Assembly (NCBI GenBank): GCA_030704615.1
Contig: CM060733.1
Span: 65,100,001-65,164,000 of the forward strand
Direction: 5' to 3'
Source of the DNA: Takakia lepidozioides
Taxonomy: Eukaryota > Streptophyta > Takakiopsida > Takakiales > Takakiaceae
Length of the DNA: 64,000 bases
In this document: one piece after another, positions 35,325 through 45,694 of the stretch
Position numbering within the stretch: position 1 is the first letter of the stretch
How the letters are laid out: every line of letters begins with the position of its first letter
Translations under genes and position numbers: made by a program
Notes under the pieces: generated by a model
What the model saw: only the letters and a program-made list of their open reading frames with translations
Databases searched by the model: none
What the model was told of the DNA's origin: nothing

Positions 35325-36010
35325 AACAGGATGAAATGTGTTGAAGAAGGTGCCTTGATTAACAGTGCCTGATTTGATCAATTGTGCCGCTGCTGCTACG
35401 GCTTCCAGTTGACCATCTACCCATGCAGGTTTCTTGTACCTATCCTTCCACAGGGAATCATAGGTAATATGGAGCTTGAAATCCGGCCCTCTTGGATGAA
35501 TCTGGACCCACATATCTATCCCTGCTCCTTCAGCTATCCATGCCCCTGCACAAATCATGCATACATCCTCGCCTTGCTGCTAGCAGCTGACAATGACAGC
35601 CCAGAATTGCTTGAGCAAACACCCCAACCCTACTTATCACACTAGTTCCTATGTTGACTTGCGTCTGCTTCCAACAGGCATTCACCTTTTGCCTCGATTG
35701 TTCCACCATTGACTGAGGTCGGGAACGTATTCATCCTAGAGCTTCTCCTCGAGTCTCTGTTATCTATTTTTCAATACTTTCCTGTCGACCACATTGGCAG
35801 TAACATGTCAAAATCACTCCAAAACTACCATAGATCCACCAACGAGCTAACTTGCAGAATTCAACATTAAAATTTAGGGACGACTCTAATAGCAGGAGAA
35901 AACAAGGTGAAATATGTTGAAGAAGGTACCTTCATTAGCAGCGCCTTGTTTTATGAATTGTGCTGCTGCCGTTGCTGTTTCCAGTTGACCATCTACCTAC
36001 TTGTAGCCGC
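35325..36010 (-). repeat. Duplicated exon-like segment of about 110 bp
   Basis: Minus-strand readings at about 35440-35325 (VDGQLEAVAAAAQLIKSG...GTFFNTFHPVFS) and 36008-35897 (VDGQLETATAAAQFIKQG...GTFFNIFHLVFS) are clearly related. The first is in a frame that also reads HPRGPDFKLHITYDSLWKDR. I do not recognise the protein. The second copy is fused to the end of the PPR pseudogene. Confidence 0.5.
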
Positions 36011-37549
36011 TGTGAGCTATTGAAGAAGGTGCCCCCTTCCCCCATCATTTGATCATAGGTCTCCATACCATGTCCCTGCTCTGCATACCCTGCAAGCATT
36101 GCGTTCCATGACATCACATCTCGTTCAGCCATAGTGTTGAAAACTCCCTTCACATCCTTAATGCACCCATTTCGCATACATGTCCACCAGGGCATTGTTC
36201 AGAATGACATCTGGTACAATTCCAGCTTTAATGATGTCACCATGGACCTCTTTCCCCTTTTCCAGAGGTCCCAGGCTTGCACACGCATTGCAAACACAAA
36301 CAAACGTGATGTTCGCGCAGCATTTGCTCATAGGTCTCCAAAGCATTCCTACCACACCCATGCTTGGTAAATCCTGCCAACATTATATTCCACGTGATCA
36401 AAGATCATTGAGACATTTTGTTGAAAACTTCGTGAGCATGCATGCATGATGCTCATGCACTTAACATACATGTTTGCTCCTGCACCCACATTTTGCATAC
36501 ATGTCCACCAGGGTATTGTTCAAAATGACATTTGGTACAATTCCAGCCCTGATGATGTCGCCATGGACCTCTTTGCAAGCCCTTTTCCAGAGCTTCCATG
36601 GCTGTGTTCAGAATGACATTTGGTACAATTCCAGCTTTGATGATGTCACCATTCACCTCTTTGCCCTTTTGGGGCTGCCAAGCTTGCACAAGCATTGCGA
36701 GTGCACACAAACGTGATGTGGTCGGGCTTCACCCCTTCGCACATCATTTGCTCATACGTCTCCAAAGCCTCCATCCCGCGCCCCTGTTGTGCATTCACTG
36801 CAAGCATCGCACTCCATGACACCACATTTCGTTTAGCCATATTGTTGATCACTCCCTTTGCATCCTTGATGCTCCCACATTTGGCATACAAGTCCACCAG
36901 GGCAGTGTTCAGGATCACATCTGGTATGATTCCAGCTCTGACGATGTCGCCATGCACCTCTTTGCCCTTTTCCAGGGTTGCCAGGCTTGCACACGTACTG
37001 CAAACGCACACAAACGTGATGTGGTCGAGCTTCATCCCTTCACACATCATTTGCTCATACATCTCCGAAGCCTCCAACTTGCGCCCCTGCTGTGTATACC
37101 CTGCAAGCATCGCACTCCACGACACCACATTTCGTTCAGCCATATTGTTGAACACTCCCTTTGCATCCTCGATGCTCCCACATTTGGCATACATGTCCAC
37201 CAGAGCAGTGTTCAGGATCACATCTGGTACGATTCCAGCTCTGACGATGTCACCATGCACCTCTTTGCCCTTTTCCAGGGCTGCCAGGCTTGCACACGCA
37301 CTGCAAACGCACACAAACATGATGTGGTCGGGCTTCATCCCTTCACACATCATTTGCTCATACGTCTCCAAAGCCTACATCTTGCGCCCCTACTGTGTAT
37401 ACCCTGCGAGCATCGCACTCCACGACACCTCATTTCGTTCAGCCATATTGTTGAACACTCCCTTTGCATCCTCGATGCTCCCACATTTGGCATACATGTC
37501 CACCAGGGCAGTGTTCAGGATCACATCTGGTACGATTCCAGCTTGTTAG
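35935..37549 (-). pseudogene. PLS-type PPR gene, decayed, with 303-bp tandem units
   Basis: The longest intact frame (37371-36646) reads GMKPDHIMFVCVCSACASL, KGKEVHGDIVRAGIVPDVIL, NTALVDMYAKCGSIEDAKGVF and ERNVVSWSAMLAGY, a P-L-S triplet of pentatricopeptide motifs, repeated about every 303 bp (matching words near 36811, 37114 and 37417). Stops in the upstream unit (for example around 37376-37395) and rearranged shorter units at 35935-36640 show it is not functional. PLS PPR proteins bind organelle RNA and direct C-to-U editing; no E or DYW domain is visible here. The near identity of units suggests recent unequal exchange. Confidence 0.85.
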
Positions 37550-37665
37550 AGGGCTGTTTGGGACTTAGACGCTTTTATGGGTTCTGTGGGGTACCCTTAA
37601 TTTTTGCGCAGACTGAGACCAACAGGAACCTTAGGGGTGGCAAGAGCAGGCTTTAGGGGGGTTAC

Positions 37666-37755
37666 ACAGCCCGACATAGCTTCGCACAGCCAGTCACAGC
37701 CCGACACAACTTTACATAGCCAGTCACAGCTCGGCACAGCTTGACACAACCTTTC
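37666..37755. repeat. 30-bp tandem repeat, about three units
   Basis: CACAGCCCGACATAGCTTCG-type units start at 37666, 37696 and 37726. They lie in the unremarkable 37550-38023 stretch between the PPR relic and the next transposon fragment. Confidence 0.7.
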
Positions 37756-38023
37756 ACAGTACATGGGGAACAGTTATCATTGACAGGGAACGACATCTGC
37801 AGAGGGAACGTGTTACTTCAGGGATGACGGTTAGTTAGTTAGGTGGTTAGAACAGCTTGCGGGTAGATTAGGAGAGCGGCAACAGGAAGGGGATCACTTC
37901 TGGAGGAGGGCGACTTGTTGAAGGGAGGAAGAGACGTAACGGAGAGCGGGAAACAGTGAAGAGGAGATGATGACTTGAATGAGGCTTAGTTCATGCAAGC
38001 TGTAGAATTATACAGTAGGATAG

Positions 38024-39099
38024 AATGAGGTGTACACCATCACCATTTCAGAATTACCCACCTGCAATTGCACCGACTTCCAGATCATGGCAAACAAGGG
38101 GGCATCATACTGCCCTTGCAAGCATTTGTACTACGTGTACCTAAAGAGACTCCGTTGTAATTCCACAACTCATCACTTCATACATGCACCAGGGTTGAGC
38201 CCCCAGGAGGTTCACACTCTTCTGAATATGGATCCAGGGGACCAGTGAGCTTGGCTTGCGGTCCCAATACAATGGTACGCCCATCCTTTTCGGATAGTAG
38301 AACTGTACTGCTGCCAGTACCTCAGACTCTGGCCACAGAAAGGTCCGACATATGTCTTGCCTACCAGTAACCTGTTTTGCTCGAACTAAGATATTACTAT
38401 ATCGTTCACTTGTTTCCACGTGCATGTATTTTTGTATGTTGGAGGGTTCATGTTTTTCTGCTTTCCGAAAACTTGCTTTCCTCATTCGACCTCCGACAAG
38501 GAAATGCGGCGCCGCATTTCCAAGTATCGTCGTAGGTACCCCCAGAGGCGGCCTTCGCCAACACCAAACCGCTCCGAAATTTCGCACGTGCGAACCCTAA
38601 TGCGGCACCATATTTCCCAGTTCAGTTGCAAACCTTTCCCGCCCAATACCCGAAGAAGACAGAATTGTGAAGTACTGCAGACTGTATTGGTGCAGACTCC
38701 ATTGGTTCAATCGCGGCAAAAGGGTCAGCTTCATTCCAATGTTAAGGCATGTAAAACCGCGGAATACTCTATACAGGCCAGTATGCGACGTCCTTTTGCA
38801 GTGGTATACTGGATTTCCCGTTGCACGGTCACTTATTTCCATGAGCGGATCTAAAAAACCATGAGCGGACTTGTTACTGACGACATATCTTCGCCGCATT
38901 ACATGATCTGGAACGTCCAAAAACGGCAAGGTCAAATAAAAAACTATTATTTTAATACTTGTTTAATCTGCCGCATTTCCAAATTTGGAGGAGTCCGCTC
39001 ATGAAATCCGCGTATCTTAGACTTCGGCTCACCGCTCATGCGGCTCATGCGGCTCATGGCTCATGGCTCATGGTTTCTGCTCATGAAATAGTAAACCTC
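38024..39099 (+). mobile_element. Second, almost identical copy of the transposon 3' end
   Basis: Matches 27003-28078 over about 1076 bp with some 15 differences by eye. It starts abruptly inside the SWIM exon (38030-38248 encodes CNCTDF...CPCKHLYYVYLKRL to the stop). It includes the perfect GGAAATGCGGC half-site palindrome at 38500-38521 and ends in GCTCATG words and GAAATAGTAAACCTCC. It is a 5'-truncated copy or a product of segmental duplication. Confidence 0.85.
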
Positions 39100-39109
39100 C
39101 TCCTCCTCC

Positions 39110-39735
39110 ATCCGGGAGCTGCTGTCATTGAGCGTACTCCGCTACTCTTTTTCAAGGATGCCGTGCCGCAGAAATCCAGCCGACTGCCCTTATCATGGCC
39201 ACGATTATGCTATGTTCAAACCAGAATCAGGAGACATCATTGTCTGGCTCTCTGTTTTCACAGACGCTGCTGGAATCAAGCAAGAGTCTTTGCGCGCAAT
39301 GGAGTATCTGGAGGGCTATTACCGCTTTGAGCGAGGTGAGGGCGAGGGTCAATGCGGTCCGTGGGTCCTGAAAATTGTTGACCTCGATATACCAAGCTGG
39401 AAAGGGATGCCGGACAGATCACGCACGGCCTCGCTTTGGCGCTGGAACTGCTGCCAGTGACCAGGGAGGACGGCACCGGGGAAAACTATATACGTGCAGA
39501 TCACTCCGCTCTTCCAGTGTATGGAGACATTCGGCTGAGTTGCGAAGACGAATCGCACGGGCACATGAGGCCCACAGTGACCTTGTCAATGTATGATGGT
39601 GGTATCATTGATGGACATGACATTGTCGTCGGCTCCAGCAAGGGCAGCAGAACGACCGAATTGCAGTTTACCTCGAGGTGCCGCAGCAGTAATGAGCTTG
39701 TTTTGAGGGGTATCGAAGTTCCGTCGACTTGGTGA
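39110..39735 (+). pseudogene. Unrecognised coding fragment directly after a transposon end
   Basis: Three plus-strand frames continue one another: HPGAAVIERTPLLFFKDAVPQ (39110-39170), then PADCPYHGHDYAMFKPESGD to VDLDIPSWKGMPD (39170-39412), then ITHGLALALELLPVTREDG to RGIEVPSTW with a stop at 39733-39735. Two frameshifts near 39170 and 39412 separate them. I recognise no domain. It is probably a host or other transposon gene whose 5' part was cut off by the insertion that ends at 39099. Confidence 0.4.
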
Positions 39736-39950
39736 AGCCCATGTAGAAGGAGGAAGGGCTTAGTTTTGTCTGTAGTTGGTAAATGTGAGACATCGTGTCC
39801 GACCAATAAACCCATCGTACCTCACTTCTGTATGATTGTGTTTCATTGTGTTGAATAACTGTCGGAATTGGCCCACTGTTTACAATTTGATGTCTCTTCT
39901 ACAATGCGTCTGTCCGGATGAATATACCAGAGTAACGCCATGTCGGACAT

Positions 39951-40739
39951 TGAAATGCGGCACCAAATTTCCATGTCGGACATTGGAATGCGGTGCCGCA
40001 TTTCCATGTCGGACAAGGAAATGCGGTGCCGCATTTCAATGCCGACATGGAAATGTATGAACCGCATTTCAGTGTCGGACAATGGAATGCGGTGCATCAT
40101 TTCCGTCCAGGTACACGAAATACCAACACGGTCTATAAATTGGACAGACAACGAGGTTGGCATTGCAAATGCGGCGACGCATTTCCAGCTTGGCAATGGA
40201 AACTTCTTTTTGGACAAGGGAATGCGGTGCCGCATTTCCGTCCAACACTTCGAAAAGTGTGACATTTCCGACCAGCGCGATGGAATGCGTAACTGCATTT
40301 CCGTGAGTGGGTCTGCAAATGGACAAATTGCGATGTCCGTTCTGGAAATGCGGCGCCGCATTTCCATGTCCGTCATCGACTTTTTTTTGACAATGGAATG
40401 CGGTGCCAATTTTTGCTGATGGGCCTGCAGTTCGAACAACGACCATCCCCAATATGGAAATGCGGCACCGCATTTCCAATTCCGCCATCTCGACCTCCTT
40501 GTTCGACCTCTGTAAGCGTGGTGGCATCCATGCAATGAGCGGGAGAGGCCAAAACTGGCGTGTGGACAAAGGAAATTTTGGAAATGCGGCACCGCATTTC
40601 CAATCGGCCGATTACTTTTTACTATGCCAACATTGAAATGGAAAATCTAGTCCCTCCCCTGTTTTGGAAATGCGGTGCCGCATTTCCAAAAGAGGTTTTT
40701 AGAGTTGCCAAAATTTTGGAAATGCGGTGCCCCATTTCT
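39951..40739. repeat. Array of 14 palindromes, half-site GGAAATGCGGY
   Basis: Sites at 39951-39972, 39985-40005, 40017-40037, 40049-40070, 40084-40104, 40165-40186, 40218-40239, 40282-40302, 40344-40365, 40395-40413, 40456-40477, 40580-40601, 40666-40687 and 40718-40739. Perfect forms join GGAAATGCGG to its complement through a YR centre (GGYRCC core); at least six are perfect or one base off. Spacers of 10-100 bp are unrelated, except TGTCGGACA words between the first few. The array lies directly 3' of the minus-strand methyltransferase fragment ending at 40875. Confidence 0.9.
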
Positions 40740-40874
40740 GATTTTGGGAGCGTCGTGGTTTGGGCGATTGTGTGGCTGGAATGCACACAAGAGAGGGGTC
40801 ACGAATGTCGGGGGATTTTCCTTTATATACTCTGGAAGAGAATTTACATTTACAGAGACTTCATTAAAATTCTA

Positions 40875-41884
40875 TTAATCTTGAAAATCATCCGAATCCT
40901 CATCCTGTTCTAGACTATCCTGCTCCGCCTCCACCCCCTCATTGCCTTTCTCATCTCCAACGGACTGTTCGTTGGCGAGGCTTTCGAAAATCCCATCTTC
41001 CCCTTGCGGAACTGTCCATCTCACCTCCGTTGGGTCGTCTTCCTCCCTGTCTGCGTCGCTCTCATCCGCTGAATCACATATGTACTTTCGTACCCGTCTA
41101 CCTGTCTGAGCTGCTGCCAACTCTTTCCTTATCCTTCTGTCCTCCCTAGCCCTCTCCAAAATCTGCTCTACTTTACTGGGATTCTCACTTCTTCTAATCG
41201 CTGTATTTGCGAGTTTAGCTGCATAACTAGGAAGGGAGTAGTCCCTCACCGGGCTCGTCATGAAGTCGGCCCTCGCAAAGAACGGGACATTCTTCCTGGC
41301 AAGAAGTGTAGGCCCTACATGTTTCGACTCGGACCCTGCAATCCTACACATGACAATCATCAACGAGACTAATGAGAACCACAGTCCGGAAATTCGTTTG
41401 ACAAAAATGACCCAGAAGGCTTTGCAAACTTACAATGTTTGCACTCACTCGTATTCCGGGTTCTCCTCCGCATCAATGTCCACTGTGTCTTCCTCGGACT
41501 CCGACGAATCCGAGGAGACTTCCGCTCTGTTGGGAGCCTTAACATTCCGTTGCAGCCCTTCCAGATGGGATCCCCACACGGATGAATCCTCCTCGTAGGC
41601 AAAGAGGTGCAGGTCGGAAAACCGCCCAGCCCACATTGAGGCACCTGTTACAATGCCATCCACACATTACAACATGGCGCTTCAGATGTTGCGAACTACA
41701 TCCTAACGAGAATTTGCAGAACAACATAGATCAAGATTCTACATACCTGTCCCACAGATGAGGTCGAGCACTGTGCCCTCCACGTCTGTGCATGTCTCCA
41801 TAATTGTCTGAATGAAGGCAGGGCTCCGAGTCCGTGAGTACCGCAGGGGTTCCGTTGAAGTGAGGCTATGAGGGAGAAGTTCCT
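40875..41884 (-). pseudogene. C-terminal part of a related methyltransferase gene, runs into the gap
   Basis: Exon ending at 41747 reads EPLRYSRTRSPAFIQTIMET then VLDLICGTG, methyltransferase motif I. The intron 41746-41645 splices cleanly to ASMWAGRFSDLHLFAYEED, completing the usual motif. An acidic stretch (SSESEEDTVDIDAEE) follows, then a likely one-base frameshift near 41455-41500, a GTAAGT donor near 41435 and an acceptor at 41336. The last exon has LLARKNVPFFARADF, LPSYAAKLANTAIRR and RWTVPQGEDGIFE, conserved in the copy at 42385-43068. The N-terminal ParB-like part would lie beyond the gap. Confidence 0.75.
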
Positions 41885-42384
41885 NNNNNNNNNNNNNNNN
41901 NNNNNNNNNNNNNNNNNNNNNNNNNNNNNNNNNNNNNNNNNNNNNNNNNNNNNNNNNNNNNNNNNNNNNNNNNNNNNNNNNNNNNNNNNNNNNNNNNNNN
42001 NNNNNNNNNNNNNNNNNNNNNNNNNNNNNNNNNNNNNNNNNNNNNNNNNNNNNNNNNNNNNNNNNNNNNNNNNNNNNNNNNNNNNNNNNNNNNNNNNNNN
42101 NNNNNNNNNNNNNNNNNNNNNNNNNNNNNNNNNNNNNNNNNNNNNNNNNNNNNNNNNNNNNNNNNNNNNNNNNNNNNNNNNNNNNNNNNNNNNNNNNNNN
42201 NNNNNNNNNNNNNNNNNNNNNNNNNNNNNNNNNNNNNNNNNNNNNNNNNNNNNNNNNNNNNNNNNNNNNNNNNNNNNNNNNNNNNNNNNNNNNNNNNNNN
42301 NNNNNNNNNNNNNNNNNNNNNNNNNNNNNNNNNNNNNNNNNNNNNNNNNNNNNNNNNNNNNNNNNNNNNNNNNNNNNNNNNNNN
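41885..42384. other. Assembly gap, 500 N
   Basis: Exactly 500 unknown bases. The two flanking methyltransferase fragments both point their 5' sides into this gap, so its true size and even the join are uncertain. Confidence 0.95.
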
Positions 42385-43068
42385 GGAAGTCCGGGAAATT
42401 TGTTCGATGCAGGGGCGCCCGAAGCCGCTTCCCCCAATGCCTATCTTCGAGTGAGTTGCACCATAGTAAGTGTATTGGTTTTGGTTGTAGGGACCATGCA
42501 ACCTACCGATGATTCCCTGTTTGAATTCTCTAATGTACTTCATTCTATGTTTGTGCGTACACTCAACCTTGCAGAGTCGTCCGACGAGGAGAAGCTGGGA
42601 GACTTGCCCGAATCGGACCCTGTTGCAGAGGAGGAGACAGAATCGCATCGGCCATTCTTTGCCAGAAAATCGTTTCTCGTGAGTCCCCAGAAGCCCTTTT
42701 TTCTACCAGCCTATGCAGACACGGCTGCCAAAGAAGCCATCAGGAGGGAGGATAGGCCTACTCAGTTAGAGCAATTGATATACGGGAATGAGCAGAGAAT
42801 TATAATGAGGCGTGAGGCCAAACATAGAATTGTGAAAGGCAGAGTAGGGAAGTTTGTAATAGAATCCGCGTCCGAGAGCGAGGGGAATGTTGAGGACACT
42901 TCCGCACCCAGGTGGACAGTTCCGGCTGGTGAGGATGGTATTTTTGAGGGGAGGGCTTCTCAGAGTAACAGCGGTAGCGGCAGTGCAGGTTCGGAGGCAG
43001 GTGGAAGGCAGCCATCCTTGCATGAGGGCGGGGATGCATCGGACAGTGATAGCGGATCCTCACCATAG
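42385..43068 (+). CDS. C-terminal exons of a third methyltransferase-type transposon gene
   Basis: An exon ending at 42465 (SRFPQCLSSSELHH) splices across a 109-bp intron (42466-42574) to SSDEEKLGDLPESD, then HRPFFARKSFL, FFLPAYADTAAKEAIRRED, QLEQLIYGNEQRI, VIESASESEGN and RWTVPAGEDGIFEG, ending in a Ser/Gly/Asp-rich tail and a stop at 43066-43068. The visible part is undamaged. The conserved FFAR, LPxYA and RWTVPxGEDGIFE blocks form a domain I cannot name; it follows the methyltransferase core in the other copies. Everything upstream is lost in the gap. Confidence 0.7.
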   Translation, partial: GSPGNLFDAGAPEAASPNAYLRVSCTIVSVLVLVVGTMQPTDDSLFEFSNVLHSMFVRTLNLAESSDEEKLGDLPESDPVAEEETESHRPFFARKSFLVSPQKPFFLPAYADTAAKEAIRREDRPTQLEQLIYGNEQRIIMRREAKHRIVKGRVGKFVIESASESEGNVEDTSAPRWTVPAGEDGIFEGRASQSNSGSGSAGSEAGGRQPSLHEGGDASDSDSGSSP

Positions 43069-43311
43069 CAAAGTCTCATTTGGATCCTTTTGTTGTACAG
43101 TTCTGAAACACTTAATGAAAATATTGACGATTTGAAAAATCATTGTGTTCAGACTGCTTGTCCATTCCCTACATTTCTTCCGCCAACCAAAATCTATAAT
43201 AAAAGCAGAAGAGACGCAAACTTCAGTGAAGAACCCTACAAGTAATTTATGCACACCATCGAGCCGGGAACTTGAAGCCATGAAAACCCTGCCGTTTCTA
43301 ACATTCCTATT

Positions 43312-43759
43312 GGGAAATTTGGCGCCGAAATAGCCCAGTTTGCGCCTTCGTTATATGGGCCTCAAAAATTCCACGGATGAATTACTGCACCAAAATATTG
43401 CGATGGAAGCCTTCAGCACAAGGCACTTCACCACATTCCACTTGGGTATTTCGGCGCCGAAATTGCCCGTTCTGCGCCTTTAAATACCGCACTATATCAC
43501 ATTTTAAGAGGTAATTTCGGTGCCGAAATACCCCGGTGGATGTCTTCAAAACACCATTTTAGCACACTGCTCTTGGGAATAACGGCGCCGAAATTCCTCA
43601 TTCCGCATCCTGGACCAGGAGAAACAGACCCTATTACCGAGGTAAGAGGACATAACACCGTCAATAAAGGCAGGAAAATTCCAATTCCGCGGATGCCCGC
43701 TCATGAGCTCATAGGCTCATAGGCTCATGGGCTCATGCGCTCATGAAATAGTAAACCTC
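43312..43759. mobile_element. GGCGCC palindromes and right terminus of the 42-43.8 kb element
   Basis: Four palindrome sites at 43312-43336, 43444-43468, 43510-43534 and 43575-43599 have the form GGGTATTTCGGCGCCGAAAT plus CCC. A CCCTATTACCG word follows, then six GCTCATG/GCTCATA words and the end GAAATAGTAAACCTC at 43745-43759. The layout (coding 3' end, palindromes, GCTCATG terminus) repeats that of the other copies. Confidence 0.8.
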
Positions 43760-45150
43760 TTCTCAGTCTCGCCCAGTATCATTGCTTCTCAATTCCCCCT
43801 GCATATGGGTGAACCACTCAAACCAGTAGAATGCATCAGAACCATATTTTCAGCTTAGAATGCAGGTCAGTTGGAAACTCACACAAACCACTACAAGTGC
43901 TCATTTTTCGTGCTTTCCTACTGTAGTGCAACCAACTAGCACAGTGGCAGCGGAGTTGGCCAAAGCAGTCCCGAGATGGCACAAGCACTCTGCGTCTTTC
44001 CACTAGCAGTTGTACCCGTCACTGCCATTGCGTGGGGACGACGCCACACGTCGACCCACACACTCTCCACGTGGTCCCCGTGGAATCGTCTACCGGAAGT
44101 TGTGCAGTTGACTTCGCCAGTGGCTGTTGCGACGTCACATGCAGCACTCCAAGTGATGTGGCCGACTGCGATGTGGCGTCTTGGGCCCGTGGCCACGCGG
44201 CAGCATTGCCGCTCGTCGCGGCGCCGCCACATCGGCATCCACGCCCGCATCCACGTCCGCGTCCATGTGTCACCGCGCCCCGGGTGAGTCAGTCCACTCA
44301 TCCGGAGGGAAAAGTCAAAGTCAGCCCAAAAGGTCAGACACACGGGCGGCCCGCCTGGTTACGCCACGTGGTTCTTCAGCATTAATCGCATTAATCGCTG
44401 AGCAGTTGTTCGCGCGTCTGCGTCCTTTACCACTCCAATCATTGGATGTCCAACCCAACTGCCACGTCTGTTGTAACTAGTCTGTTGTAACTTCCAGTCG
44501 ATCCCAGTTTTTTGACTTTTACGACTCAAAATGAGTCGTGACCCCAGTGGTAAATGACACGAATGCTTCTAGTGATGGTAGACGCCATATCCAGCTCGGG
44601 AGCCGGAGTGGGAGCCGTCTGTATAGTGTGAATGGAGAGGGGGGTATTTGGGAGAAGTATGCCCTTGGTATACTGGTGGGGCACCATAGGAGGTTATGTC
44701 CTGGATGGTAATGGGGCGGGGAGTGCCTTAGTCCAGACTTGGTTCGGTTTGGCTTGGAGGGAGGTCTGGGGGGAGGGCTGTGTGGTGGTGAGGATGGGTG
44801 GGTGGGTGGTGAGTAACATACCATGGGTATCGGATAAGAGATGGTTAAGGCGAGTGATAAAGCCTGGGGGTATGGAGGTACGGGAGGTATTATGGACAAG
44901 CAAAATCAGGGTTAGAGTGGGTTCCTTATGCCGGAGGTATTTAGGGAGGGCAATTCGTGCATATAACGTAGATGGTTGGGTTCAATGGTCGCTAATGGTG
45001 TCACCTCAAGTGGGAGTTGTAGGAGGGGGTGTTGGTGGTCAGGTGTCCATAGTTGTGTGAGAATGAGGATAGTGGTGGCGGAGGGGGAGGAGTGGGCGGC
45101 ATCTATACACCAATTTTTAGAAACGCCTTGGCAAAACCTAAGCAACCCAG
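43760..45150. other. No gene recognised
   Basis: 43970-44300 is GC-rich with overlapping frames in several directions and no domain. 44580-45140 is C-rich on the minus strand, like the LINE further right, and could be a decayed part of such an element, but no endonuclease or reverse transcriptase motif can be read. Confidence 0.3.
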
Positions 45151-45157
45151 TAGGAAG

Positions 45158-45690
45158 CTATACAAGACTAAATTCATCATAATCAACAATCCTGAGCTCT
45201 TGCCCTCCTCGGATAAAAAAATTCCGCATACAGAAGTAGCCGAATCTGAGATTTAGGCCAGTTGCCGATGTCGGCGGACAGATTTCTTGTGCCAACATTT
45301 TCCGCTCCTCTTCAATTGTCAGAATGTCAGATTTCTTGATAGTCTTCCCAAGACCAGCATTTAAAGCTCGCAATGCTGCTTCATCACCTACTATTTTTAC
45401 TCGACGATATCTCACGTCAGTGAAAATGTTAAACGACACTGAAGGTGCTTTCCCGATCTCAATAACACGTTGGCCCTGTCTTTGTCTGATAAACCTTCCA
45501 ATGCTTATTATCCAAGCTTGGATACTGCAATACAACTCAAAAATAGTTAGAACAATTTAAGCTACCGAAACCATGGACACAGAAAAACAGAATATCATAA
45601 TGGACAAGTACCTTGTTGGAGGGTATAAACTGCCATCCTTTTTTGCCTCCTGAAGGACGAATAGGGCAAGCATGTCCACAAGATCTTTCA
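45158..45690 (-). pseudogene. Crypton-like (DUF3504) tyrosine-recombinase fragment
   Basis: An exon ending at 45612 reads DMLALFVLQEAKKDGSLYPP. A GT-AG intron (45611-45525, 87 bp) joins it in frame to SIQAWIISIGRFIRQRQG, then LTIEEERKMLAQEIC and FCMRNFFIRGGQELRIVDYD. KxDGSxYPP, IxRFIR and FFIRGGQEL are hallmarks of the DUF3504 domain found in Crypton-derived proteins such as KIAA1958 and ZMYM. The catalytic half after RGGQE is absent; the frame ends at 45158, possibly at a splice site. The 5' side is cut by the LINE tail at about 45695. Confidence 0.65.
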
Positions 45691-45694
45691 GAGG

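Noticed and set aside
39951-40739. Tandem satellite
   Set aside because: Only the 22-bp palindrome is conserved; spacers differ in length and sequence, so it is an array of sites and not a repeated monomer.
43976-44480. Long overlapping frames in a GC-rich stretch
   Set aside because: Open in several frames and both strands because of composition; the translations are Arg/Ala/His-rich and unlike any family I know.
44519-45150. Endonuclease domain of the neighbouring LINE
   Set aside because: It is C-rich on the same strand, but no endonuclease motif can be read and it lies on the far side of the Crypton-like exons.
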